A stretch of DNA of 64,000 bases from Ascarosepion bandense. Taxonomy: Eukaryota; Mollusca; Cephalopoda; Sepiida; Sepiidae. Within the stretch, counting starts at the first letter, position 1; each line of letters begins with the position of its first letter. The translations under genes were made by a program, and so were the position numbers. The notes below the pieces were generated by a model. That model searched no databases. It was given only the letters and a program-made list of their open reading frames with translations, and was not told where the DNA came from. Shown here piece after piece: positions 54,922-64,000 of this stretch. The DNA is taken from NCBI GenBank assembly GCA_037127315.1, contig JBBBDQ010001271.1, positions 2,521,001-2,585,000 on the forward strand. Reading direction: 5' to 3'.

Positions 54922-55650
54922 AGATAGAACATCACTGACATGTAGCATGAATGGCACAGGCTAGAGCATCAATGTTGGTTGGCAGGAATGGCACAAGCTA
55001 GGAACACCATCAGTGTTTGGTATAAAAATCCAGGCTGAAAAGTTGTCAGTGTTTGACAGAATTAACAAAGGCTGGAACATTGTTGGTTGGCAGAAATGTT
55101 GCATGTACACCTCAGGCTGGAAAGCTGATGATGAGTCTTGACTGCAATTGAATGTAATTCAAGAAAGACTAGTTTGGCTGCAGCCAAGCACGTGTGCACT
55201 CCCAGCACATGTGTGCTTCGGCCATGGGCTGACTCATGTTTTGCTTCCTTGGCAGGATTCGACTGTGACTAAATGAAATTGCTGTTAGCTAGCATGTGCA
55301 AAAATCATGACAACTAGACTTGAACAGTCTTTGTTTCTTTGCCGGATCGACCATGGTTAATTGGATCTCAAGCAGACTAGACAATTCCACAACCAAAGCA
55401 GAGTCAAACCTAAAGCAAGACTGGCTGCTAACTAAAATGTAATGCACTTCAGGAATCAACCGCAGGTAGCAGGATTGCAAATGAAGTGTACGCCTAGCTG
55501 GAGGTGGCCGGAGAGTGAAAAGTGGGTTTCTAAAAACGGATACTACACTTTGATCTGAAATTTACCCTACTTCCTGACTGGAGCAAGTTGTAACACACAG
55601 TCAGTTTTTAACATGGAAAATCTGAGTGTGTACCCTCAGGCCACTAATCA
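54922..55650. other. Less AT-rich block with short imperfect repeats, unidentified
   Basis: Between 54940 and 55110 the words ggcacaggctaga, ggcacaagctagg, gttggttggcagaaatg and gtcagtgtttg recur in changing order. Further on, cacgtgtgcactcccagcac and acatgtgtgcttcggcc are related. The composition differs clearly from the flanks. No coding frame or known family is visible; an LTR or UTR of an unlisted element is possible. Confidence 0.45.
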
Positions 55651-55664
55651 AAGATTACCATTTA

Positions 55665-55838
55665 TTGGCCATTCCAATCTGCCGTTGGATCTCAGTGTCG
55701 CACTTTCCATCTGTTAGAACACTTCCTAAGTACTTAAATTTTTGTACTTGCTTGATTTTAATATCCCCAAAACTGTAATTGGCATTTTGGGCTCCTTCAT
55801 TTGCTGATGACCATACATTCAGTTTTCTTGTAGTTTTA
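55665..55838 (-). mobile_element. RTE-like LINE, internal fragment
   Basis: The minus strand matches the ISKNETPKCQLQ to RCIGM stretch: ccgttggatctcagtgtcgc, acttaaatttttgtacttgc, ttggcattttgggctccttc, gatgaccatacattcagttt. Short and frame-broken. Positions 55839-56104 have nothing recognised. Confidence 0.7.
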
Positions 55839-56104
55839 AAAAAATTTTAAAACAGAGATATCTGACCAAAGGAATCAATAGACGATCATTTTAAATGTAA
55901 GCTTATGTAAGCATAGGGACACTTGCCTGTTTATATGTAGGTGTGTCACATGTAATAAAGCAATAAATATGTAAAAAAACTTTTTCTTTCTTTTTTATTT
56001 ACAGAATTTTTTTTATTGAATTACAACACCCTGGTATTCTACTGATCTTTTTTCTATTGAATTATGTTTCCATTTATTTATTTAATAATTATCTATGAAT
56101 TAGA

Positions 56105-56255
56105 AAGCACAGAAGAGTAATAGATTGAGGAATTGAAGAGCCAAGTTTGAATTTTAATTCAAGTCCTAACACTCTCAGCAAAGGTATGAATTCACCTCTT
56201 CTCCCCCAGCTATAGATAAATAGCAGGATAGACTGGGTATCAACAGATCTAAGAG
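56105..56255 (+). repeat. tRNA-derived SINE fragment
   Basis: agagccaagtttgaatttta then attcaagtcc (B-box region), aaggtatgaattcacctctt, cagctatagataaatagcag and gatagactggg follow the SINE order. Confidence 0.6.
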
Positions 56256-57179
56256 AAGAAAAATTGTATGTAGCCCTGGTGAACATATAGTATGCAGCAA
56301 AAGAAGGGATCTTTTACAGTGACTACATGATCCCGACTGTGGTCAAATCTTTTTTATGAATTAAAAAATTACTATACATGTATTTAATTTTAAAAATCAT
56401 CACTATTTTCTATCGTTATCAAATTCATAAAACTCCTCTACAAAAATAACCCATGTTATATACTAATATGGAAAAGAATGAGGATTTTCAATAATACATG
56501 CATATTATTTTGAATTACTATTTGAGTCAGTCTCTTGAAATTGTGAAGGAATTACATTTTGATATGTGATGATAAGAGAGAATTGAGAAAAAAAGGGGCT
56601 GACAACTACTCATTTAAGAGATTAATGCAATCTAATCTTCCTCCTACCTCTAATCATATCCGGATTTGTGCAAAATTAAACTCCAAAATATATTTAAATA
56701 GAGAGAGTGACAGTTCGAAACAGATTTGTATGTACAAGACTGTCAATACAATCTAGTTAGATACTGATTCCCATATATACATGATTACATTTATCTGTAG
56801 GAACACAATTATAGTGAAAGTTTTAATGCTGGAGTTTCTTCCTAGTAAATAAAACAGGCCAGTTCTTGGTTTCATATAACTTAGTCCTCGTCTGTTGAGT
56901 CTTGAAGTCAAAACTGCTAAATTCAATTATACGATCTTGTTTTTGTGTGTCAGACCCAATTCTTAGTTTGTGAACTTTTTGCCATATTATGGTTGCTTTG
57001 TTTTATTACTGTTAATTTGCCTTATATATATTTTTTGCTTGATTTATATTACTTTTCGCCCTGCTCTTTTTCTTGTTCACACAACCAATAGTTTCATATA
57101 TTTCTGCATTTTTTTTTAATTGCAGGAGCATATGAGATTGCAACTTGAAGGAAGTATAAAAGTTAAATCTTCTTTATAA
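56256..57179. other. AT-rich stretch, nothing recognised
   Basis: Short frames only; no element motif was seen. Confidence 0.4.
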
Positions 57180-57545
57180 TCTATGTGGTTCTATAGAAAG
57201 ATGCTGAGAATACCACAGACCAAACAGTGCAATGATGAAAGTTTAGAGAAAATGGAAACAAAAAGGTTACTTTCACTTAACATCAAGGAGAAATAGTTTT
57301 AAATTGTAAGGTAAATAATGAGAAAAGAGGGTTTGGAAAATCTGATACTCATAAGATAGATTGAAAACAAGAGGAACAAAGGAAAATAAGGCATAATTAA
57401 GCTAGATAGCTTGAGTAAAGGAATGGTAAGCAAGGTTTAGGAGAGAAAAGAAAAAGACAAAATTTATTAAGAGCTACAAAGGACAGAAGCTTCTGGAGGG
57501 CTATGACTGCCAACATCCTAAAAAGAATACATAGGATAGAAGATA
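57180..57545 (+). pseudogene. RTE-like LINE, C-terminal domain and 3' end, relic
   Basis: tgtggttctatagaaagatg and ctgagaataccacagaccaa (WFYRKMLRIPQTK), gggtttggaaaatctgatac (GLENLIL), agagctacaaaggacagaag (RATKDRS) and ggctatgactgccaacatcc follow the family order. The end is near atacataggatagaag. Confidence 0.7.
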
Positions 57546-57559
57546 AAGATATTACTCTG

Positions 57560-58040
57560 TAAATTGTATATTTTACACTGAGAATTGTCTTACAACAATG
57601 TTTAGGTCTCTGATCAGTTAGGTGGTTATATCTAAGGGGTAATGTGGTCACAGAAACTTCCTGACAGCCATTACTGGGTTCTTCTGCTTGTGTGGTATGG
57701 TGCAGAGTCCTCTTACCAGACAGAGTTTTCCAGAAGCCAGCCTCTTAAGCCAGGGCAGAACTACCTCTTCAAGGCCTGTGAAATATACCTTTGTGTTGAG
57801 TCTGATGACCTCACCAACTAATTTGGGTGTTTTTTCTTATCAGAATGAATAAAGTGAGTTTTCCAAGTTGCCATACCTTTGTAATCACCATTAGACTCCT
57901 TCAACTCTTTCCAAATTCTCTGCACTGTCTTCAGATTGACACCTAAACACTCTGAAATGCTTTTAATCAGAGCTTCTGGTGTGAATGCCTAGTAGTACAG
58001 CATGCTGATTCAAAATTTTTGCTGGAGTGAATTTTATCAT
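57560..58040 (-). pseudogene. Mariner-superfamily transposase, internally deleted relic
   Basis: From ATG at 58040 the minus strand gives MIKFTPAKILNQH and, in other frames, SECLGVNLKTVQRIWKELKE then SNGDYKGMATWKTH (helix-turn-helix domain). It then reads DKKKHPKLVGEV, and jumps to KVYFTGLEEVVLPWLKRLAS and a decayed DSAPCHTSRRTQ block. The first catalytic aspartate region is missing and the C-terminus is full of stops. Terminal inverted repeats were not found. Confidence 0.7.
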
Positions 58041-58143
58041 GGTGCTCTTTTTCTCAAAGATGGTGCCCAACTGCACCTATTATACTCTGAAGGCACAAAA
58101 TTAACAATATAAAATTATGATAATTTACCCATTCTACCCAGCA

Positions 58144-58168
58144 TATGTGTGTGTGTGTGTGTGTGTGG
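58144..58168. repeat. (GT)n microsatellite
   Basis: A GT run of about 24 bases. Positions 58169-58732 otherwise hold unremarkable AT-rich sequence. Confidence 0.9.
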
Positions 58169-58732
58169 TGGGATTCAAATTTTAGTGGAAAACAATTTCT
58201 CTTTTTCCATATAAATAAAACTGAAGATGTTTGAATCCTCACTGATTTCTTTTGGCATACACTTCCACATCTTTCATCTGGTTTGTTTCAAAACTTACAC
58301 ACCCACTACAAATTTATTATTCTGCACAACAAAGAAAAAGAGGCTGCATGTGGCTCTCAGTTTAATCATTGCTTTAATTTATTATTTTCAAGTATTTTTT
58401 TGTTAACACAGTAACTTTTACATGGAGAATAGCTCTTCCAAAAAAATGCAAGATTTATCTCCAGTAATTAGTATCTGCAGATATGGGTCATATAAAAAAG
58501 AATTAAAAGTAGATTTATACTCTTCCCATCCCCTGCAATGTTGTGTACTTACTGCTAATATCCACTATTTTTTTTCTATCAAATCAGGAACCTGTTCCAA
58601 GTTTGGTTTTATTTTTGTTTTTTATATCACTCAGTTCCTGCTAATAAAGAGAAATCAATATGCAAGTTAATAAACAGATTCTGCAAACTTGTGTAATTTT
58701 AGTAAATAGCTCATGCAAACAATTGCAAACAC

Positions 58733-58877
58733 TTTATCCTATATCTTTGGTTTAAAAAGAAAATTAAGTTCTTGTCTTTTAAACAAATCTCTGAAGAACC
58801 TTAATAAAGTGAAACATGTTAGATTAAGATACTTTTGCTACTTTGTTCTTTATTTATTCTATCACACACACACACAA

Positions 58878-58928
<51 letters not shown>
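58733..58928 (+). repeat. Duplicated segment A, first copy
   Basis: tttatcctatatctttggtt through tgttctttatttattctatc, then CA and TA runs, is repeated at 59272-59455 with about one substitution outside the microsatellite (gctactttg versus gctattttg). Confidence 0.9.
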
Positions 58929-58931
<3 letters not shown>

Positions 58932-58952
58932 CCTATTATAAAATATTATGCA

Positions 58953-59273
58953 TTATGAATCAGATCTTTTTCATCTCAAACAATTTCATATAAAATTTGA
59001 AGAAAACTGATATATGATTAACCTAAAAGTAAATAGTGGAATATATACAGACTCATACAGAGCTTATGGCCTATCACATTGAATACACCGGTTCTCGCTC
59101 GATCACTGAAGTTAAGCAACGTTGAGCCTGGTCAATACTTAGATGGGCGACTGCTTGGGAATACTAGGTGCTGTGAGTGTTTAGTGACGGATGTGCATCA
59201 TGGTGCAGTGGATATCGACTCGGAAAGAGAAATTGGTGAGCCGAGTTCGAATTCCAGTTGAATACCCTGCATT
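58953..59273 (+). repeat. Duplicated segment B, first copy, carrying a cut 5S-tRNA SINE
   Basis: It is 321 bases, the same length as 60228-60548. I found one difference (gcatcatggtg versus gcatcacggtg). It contains the left target-site word acagactcatacaga (59047-59061), the 5S head (59062-59181) and the tRNA-like body to about 59270. The copy breaks at ccctgcattt, where segment A starts again, so the SINE tail is missing. Confidence 0.9.
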
Positions 59274-59401
59274 TATCCTATATCTTTGGTTTAAAAAGAA
59301 AATTAAGTTCTTGTCTTTTAAACAAATCTCTGAAGAACCTTAATAAAGTGAAACATGTTAGATTAAGATACTTTTGCTATTTTGTTCTTTATTTATTCTA
59401 T

Positions 59402-59455
<54 letters not shown>
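59272..59455 (+). repeat. Duplicated segment A, second copy
   Basis: It lies 539 bases downstream of the first copy. The junction with segment B has a short overlap (ttt) shared by both parents. Ends in CA and TA runs at 59403-59455. Confidence 0.9.
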
Positions 59456-59456
<1 letters not shown>

Positions 59457-60227
59457 ATTAAAGCTCCCGTCAAATGATCTCTTCTTAAACTCCAAAGAGA
59501 AAACTGGAGAAGACATTCTGAAAATTCTTAATTCTTTTTGTTCACTCCCCTCAAAACTAGACACATTAAAAAAATGTTTATGCATAATGAGGCGGCATGG
59601 TTTAGTAGTAGGGAGTAGCCCCAACCCCAACCCTCTTTGTTAGGAGTGTTTAACCAAAGTGATCATGATAATGAGACTTTTATACAGAATACAATAAAAT
59701 TAACTGTCTGTATAAAAATACCTTTTTGTAATAAGGCAGCAAACTGAATGTTACAAATCATAACACAGATACTGAAATGCATGCACGCTGGTTTAGTTCA
59801 GCACAGTAATTTTACACAGGTATGTATTTATACTTAAGACATTTATAAGAGAGATACACACATCTGTTTGTAAATTTTTATTATCAGAAACATCAAATTA
59901 GGTAGTTAGATCCATGCGTTTGAATTCACTAAAGTGATTATTATTTATGTTGATACGTAGATATATGAAAGAAAAGAAATAAAGTCAGCTTCACGTGATT
60001 ACCGTAATTGCATACAGACTAAAATGAAGAAAATAAATGTCTGTATAAGAAGCTATTTATTGAACAGGACATACAGGTAATTTAAATTAGCTAGAGTGTA
60101 GATTTTTCAATTAAAATCTTGTATTTTATATCGGGTGTGTACAGACAGAAAATTATTATTTTTATATTGATTTTGTAGGTAATAATTTTTGCAATTGAGA
60201 ACAATTCTACTGATGATAAAAGGTTTC
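59456..60227. other. Stretch present only once between duplicated segments
   Basis: About 770 bases with no recognised gene or element. If the duplication unit was A-X-B, this is X, kept in the second copy and lost from the first. Confidence 0.5.
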
Positions 60228-60336
60228 TTATGAATCAGATCTTTTTCATCTCAAACAATTTCATATAAAATTTGAAGAAAACTGATATATGATTAACCTA
60301 AAAGTAAATAGTGGAATATATACAGACTCATACAGA
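60228..60336 (+). repeat. Duplicated segment B, second copy (5' part)
   Basis: It starts ttatgaatcagatctttttc as at 58953. It ends with the 15-base word acagactcatacaga (60322-60336), the left target-site duplication of the SINE. Confidence 0.9.
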
Positions 60337-60759
60337 GCTTATGGCCTATCACATTGAATACACCGGTTCTCGCTCGATCACTGAAGTTAAGCAACGTTGA
60401 GCCTGGTCAATACTTAGATGGGCGACTGCTTGGGAATACTAGGTGCTGTGAGTGTTTAGTGACGGATGTGCATCACGGTGCAGTGGATATCGACTCGGAA
60501 AGAGAAATTGGTGAGCCGAGTTCGAATTCCAGTTGAATACCCTGCATTCACTTAAGCACTGGTACCCTTGGGAAAGGTATTAATCCATCTCTTCCCTCCA
60601 GTTATGGGTTAAATAACAAGGGTAGGACTTGGGGACCCTGCTCTTAAAAACAAATCCCAACAAATCTTGATACTCAAACTTAACCAAAAATCATTGGTTA
60701 TGACCTTAAATGATCCCATAAGGATTGACAGGTCGTTAAACCTCAAAACAAACAAACAA
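60337..60759 (+). mobile_element. Complete 5S-tRNA composite SINE, 423 bp
   Basis: A 5S-rRNA-like head (60337 to about 60456) carries gatcactgaagttaagcaac, cttagatgggcgactgcttg and gaatactaggtgctgtg, the A-box, intermediate element and C-box of the 5S internal promoter. It is followed by a tRNA-like body with cggtgcagtggatatcgact and gagttcgaattcc (A- and B-box-like), the common SINE middle (cttgggaaaggtattaatcc, ccagttatgggttaaataac), a distinct 3' part, and an (AAAC)n tail at 60744-60759. A 15-base target duplication acagactcatacaga flanks it (60322-60336, 60760-60774). It would be transcribed by RNA polymerase III and depend on a LINE for movement. Confidence 0.88.
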
Positions 60760-60774
60760 ACAGACTCATACAGA

Positions 60775-61995
60775 TAACTGAAAGATAAACACACACATAA
60801 ATTCAAGTTGCAACTAAAAATTTCAAGTTGAGAAGCAACCATCAAGTAAATAATCCAGGTACCATGTTCATTTATAAACACTCACATAAATGTATTTCAT
60901 GAATTGCGTGCGTGTGTTGGAGAAATTTATTTTTGTATTTACTTTTAGAGAATATTTCTGATTTTTATTCAATAATCTGCACTGATCAAAGAATGCAAAT
61001 ATGTTTAATTTTTCTTCCAAGCAAAAACATTATCATTTCTATGCAAGCAAATATCTTTTTCACAAATTTTAAATTCACCTCAAGCAGTTGTCCACATGTT
61101 TACTTTTGTTACCAAATATAACTCCACAGTGCTGTTCTGTTTTTGTATTACCATCATTTAAAGAAAGTGTTACAGATTCAAAATCACTGCACCAAAATTG
61201 GTGGCTCTAATATATACCATATCTGACCCACCATCTGCTTTGATTGTGGCCATATATATAACATTCTTTATTAAACAGTCACTTTCCAAAGAACAGTTTT
61301 TTCTAATCCTAAAACTAGAGGTGTAGGTGTTTATAAATTAATAAAATACCTGGCTTCTTTTTCCAACTGCCTGATGGCTGCTTCCCAATGAGAAACATTT
61401 AGTTACAAGTTGAAGTTTTTTTTATTTTTTTATCTGGTTTTACTATTGCTATATCAATGTACTTAGCAGTTTTTTTTTCCTAAAAGACTACATTTCAAAA
61501 ATATTTCTTAAATTTTATTGAATATAAAATTATATATTTATTTAGAAAAATATTCTGCTACTTTTCTAATGCCTGAACTTTTTGCTTGTATATGAAATTG
61601 TCAGTAATAGGATAAATGAAAATCAAGTTAATCTTTTTATAAATATATATATGTATGACTAAAGACAAAAAGGAAAACTTATCTTAGCCAATATGTTTTA
61701 TTCTCTGAGTGACTTTATCAATGTAAATGTAAAAATTTTATTTTATGACGAGGGTAAAAATGTAATTGGCTTTTCAACATTTTTAATATACAGTGCTCAA
61801 AAATAATAAAAATTTTGAAAAAGCAACATTTTTGCTGTTTTATATAAATAATTATCATAAAATAAAATCTTTACATTTGCCTTGATAATGTCCCTGACAC
61901 AATCAAATGCATCAGCAATGATAGGTTTTCATTTTTGTCTTATTCATATTGTCTTTTTACAGAAAAACACTGTCTGAAATTTTTACACACATACT
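60775..61995. other. AT-rich stretch, nothing recognised
   Basis: A less AT-rich patch at 61180-61260 has no identified match. No gene is supported. Confidence 0.4.
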
Positions 61996-62165
61996 ATATA
62001 TATATATATATATATATAGGACAAGTAAAATAAAATTTATCCTTGATAATGGCTAAAAGTATAGCCAAAAGCGTTCACAAAAATAAAAAGAAGAAAATTA
62101 TAAGATCACATTAAAAATTATATAAAATTTAGCAATAATATCATGTCTGTCATTTTAATAAAACC
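61996..62165 (+). repeat. Penelope-terminus-like repeat, copy 2
   Basis: After a TA run (61996-62018) it shares aatttatccttgataatgg, ctaaaagtatagcc, aaaattataagatcacatta and aaaattatata with 9230-9380. ggcta-aaagta-tagcc forms a clean stem-loop. Confidence 0.55.
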
Positions 62166-62232
62166 TGCAGACATACACACACATTCAAATATATACACGC
62201 ACACAAATATATAAACACAATATACATATATA

Positions 62233-62263
<31 letters not shown>

Positions 62264-62391
62264 GATAGATAGATAGATAGATATACATAAATACAAAATG
62301 CATATGTATACACATGATATACAAATATACATACAATCACATGTACATACACACACACATATATGTAGATATATATACACAAATATTTTTA
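62166..62391. repeat. CA/TA/GATA microsatellite mosaic
   Basis: CA-rich, TA (62234-62262) and GATA (62263-62283) runs follow one another. Minus-strand frames here encode only IY and CV repeats and are not genes. Confidence 0.9.
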
Positions 62392-62494
62392 ATTTGTAAA
62401 TGAGTTATTATGTGACCTAGGTTTCTACCATGTGGTGTCTGCAGAAGACACTATATGGTAGAAACCTAGGTCGCATAATAACTCATTTACAAAT
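62392..62494. repeat. Near-perfect 49-bp hairpin, 5-base loop
   Basis: The arms 62392-62440 and 62446-62494 pair over all 49 positions with three differences, and the loop is gcaga. Landmarks are gacctaggtttctaccat facing atggtagaaacctaggtc. In a plus-strand RNA all three differences would be G-U pairs. Confidence 0.92.
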
Positions 62495-62568
62495 GAATAA
62501 TATTCAAATGTTCTACAATATAATTGTATTGAACACTTTTTAATACAACTGTGTACTGGTCTAATTTT

Positions 62569-62635
62569 ATTATGACCAAAAACTAAGTAATTAAACAATA
62601 TATATATATATAGCTTAATTACTTAGTTTTTGGTC

Positions 62636-62640
<5 letters not shown>
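62569..62640. repeat. Perfect 26-bp inverted repeat around a TA core
   Basis: attatgaccaaaaactaagt aattaa (62569-62594) is the exact reverse complement of 62615-62640. The 20-base loop is mostly TA. A further TA run follows at 62640-62667. Confidence 0.95.
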
Positions 62641-62669
<29 letters not shown>

Positions 62670-62819
62670 AAACAGAAAAACTTAAGGATTCTGGAAAAAC
62701 AAAATAAAAATATCAATTAAATCTTCCTTGTCTGTCATACTTAATGCAAACTGTTTAAAAGACAGGTTGTTTCCCAAATATACTTAAATTTGTGTGCATG
62801 TGTGTCTATATACATAAAC

Positions 62820-62821
<2 letters not shown>

Positions 62822-62872
<51 letters not shown>
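62822..62872. repeat. (GT)n(GA)n microsatellite
   Basis: A GT run followed directly by a GA run. Positions 62668-62821 and 62873-63207 show nothing else recognised. Confidence 0.9.
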
Positions 62873-63207
62873 CATGTAAACATATAGTTTGACACATTGA
62901 TTTATGTTGCATATCTAATTTTTGCTGGACTCACTACAGGGAGAATGGTTTGTGATACTAGCATAATGTTCTATGTAGAGATGCTTTTTATGTTATGTGT
63001 GTCATAAACACAAACAATATATACATCCACATGGATATTCATAGATGCCGAACGATTTTGATAAATAAGAAAGAAGGAAAAGTGGGTCAATTAATAGAGA
63101 AATGATATAAGCTGACTGAGACACAGATAATGAGAGAAAGAGATTGACAAGTATAGCCTTAGATATAAACAGATTTAGGTAGTTAAAAATAGATGTGAGA
63201 AGGGAGA

Positions 63208-63589
63208 AAAGTCTTTTATGTGCCATGTCCTTTCATGACTTGGTCAATCATGGTTCTTTATAATTTTATGTTTTTTTTTATTCTAAGTAACCTTTGTTGA
63301 CCCTTTACTAGCCTTATTTGTCTTTCTTCTGCCATTCCTTCATGCAAACTCATTAGACAAATAGATACATGAATAGCCTTAAATATAAGCAGACAGGTAA
63401 ATATAAATAGATGTGAGCCAATTTAGATAGGTAGATAAACATGAATAGCCTTAGATATAAATAGATATAAACTGATAGATAAATGAATAGATATTAATAT
63501 ACATTAAAAGAAAAAATATATATAGAGATATGAAGAGAATGCAATGGATAGATCTGAAGAGAATAGATAAATATCAGCAGATATTGAAA
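63208..63589 (+). repeat. Dispersed repeat Y, copy 2
   Basis: It is collinear with 20248-20620: cttttatgtgccatgtcctt, ttctaagtaacctttg, gccattccttcatgcaaact, attagacaaatagatacatg, aatataagcagacag, gatatgaagagaat. It leads straight into the GATA array. Confidence 0.75.
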
Positions 63590-64000
63590 GAATTAGATAG
63601 ATAGATAGATAGATATGAAAAGAATTAGATAGATAGATAGATAGATATGAAAAGAATTAGATAGATAGATAGATAGATATGAAAAGAATTAGATAGATAG
63701 ATAGATAGATAGATATGAAAAGAATTAGATAGATAGATAGATATGAAAAGAATTAGATAGATAGATAGATAGATAGATATGAGAGATAGATAGATAGATA
63801 GATAGATAGATATGAAAAGAAGTAGATAGATAGATAGATAGATATGAAAAGAGTAGATAGATAGATAGATATGAAAAGAAGTAGATAGATAGATAGATAT
63901 GAAAAGAAGTAGATAGATAGATAGATATGAAAAGAAGTAGATAGATAGATAGATAGATATGAAAAGAAGTAGATAGATAGATAGATATGAAAAGAAGTAG
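63590..64000 (+). repeat. GATA-based composite satellite, runs off the window
   Basis: Units of the form (GATA)3-6 then TATGAAAAGAATTA or TATGAAAAGAAGTA repeat about 14 times. The first units end in aatta and the later ones in agta, so two sub-arrays can be distinguished, changing at about 63815. The array continues past the right edge. Confidence 0.93.

Noticed and set aside
59062..59181. 5S rRNA gene
   Set aside because: It matches 5S rRNA, but it is fused to a tRNA-like body within a SINE with a target duplication (seen intact at 60337-60759), so it is a SINE head and not a gene.
62150..62382. Minus-strand frames rich in IY and CV
   Set aside because: They are translations of TA, CA and GATA microsatellites.
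63590..64000. CRISPR-like regular array
   Set aside because: Spacing is regular only because the whole is a GATA satellite. There are no unique spacers and the DNA is eukaryotic.

Overview
This is a eukaryotic, strongly AT-rich window made almost entirely of old, broken transposable elements and simple repeats. No intact host gene can be supported. The repeat set points to an animal, most likely a cephalopod or other mollusc. It includes two abundant non-LTR retrotransposon lineages, Penelope-like retroelements, 5S-rRNA- and tRNA-derived SINEs, Tc1/mariner elements, a TTAA-type MITE and long TA/GATA microsatellites. The species call is an inference from repeat style; nothing in the window proves it.

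The two LINE lineages dominate. Lineage 1 (called Jockey/CR1-like here) is recognised by C-terminal motifs such as EYCCHIW, YFHGNCSDEL and WNSLP, and by a 3' end close to cttgctcggggtgaaa followed by A-rich sequence. Its best copy is at 21332-22914, with an almost complete reverse transcriptase and a YADD active site. Lineage 2 (called RTE/BovB-like here) is recognised by YVDD, the C-terminal phrase WFYRRMLRI, RKRQLKFLGH and MIAYVLKG, and a 3' end close to ggacacgtcacatagaagaa. Its best copy is at 25301-26560 on the minus strand. More than 25 fragments of the two lineages lie on both strands.

Layout. 1-9 kb: LINE fragments, a gag-like repeat at the left edge, TA repeats. 9-11 kb: Penelope-like terminal repeats and a GIY-YIG domain between inverted arms. 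11-21 kb: LINE fragments, a locally triplicated RTE segment, a SINE inside a LINE, a long inverted repeat, and an LTR-like block. 21-23 kb: the best LINE. 23.5-24.3 kb: a T-rich minisatellite. 25-36 kb: RTE and LINE fragments, a piggyBac-type MITE nested in LINE sequence, and SINEs. 37.8-38.3 kb: a large palindrome of the gag-like repeat. 39-39.8 kb: the only candidate for a non-mobile gene, a possible small secreted cysteine-rich protein on the minus strand with TATA and polyadenylation signals. 40.3-41.9 kb: a complete but dead Tc1 element inserted in a LINE. 43-54 kb: LINE, RTE and SINE fragments and a transposon deletion derivative. 54.8 kb: a hammerhead-ribozyme-like motif between TA repeats. 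57-61 kb: a mariner relic, then a recent duplication carrying a 5S-tRNA composite SINE. 62-64 kb: near-perfect hairpins, and a GATA-based satellite that runs off the right edge.

The strongest leads are the hammerhead-like motif, the composite SINE with target-site duplications, the near-perfect hairpins at 62.4-62.6 kb, and the candidate secreted-protein gene. LINE clade names and the species are inferred. The motifs, repeats and breaks were read directly from the sequence.
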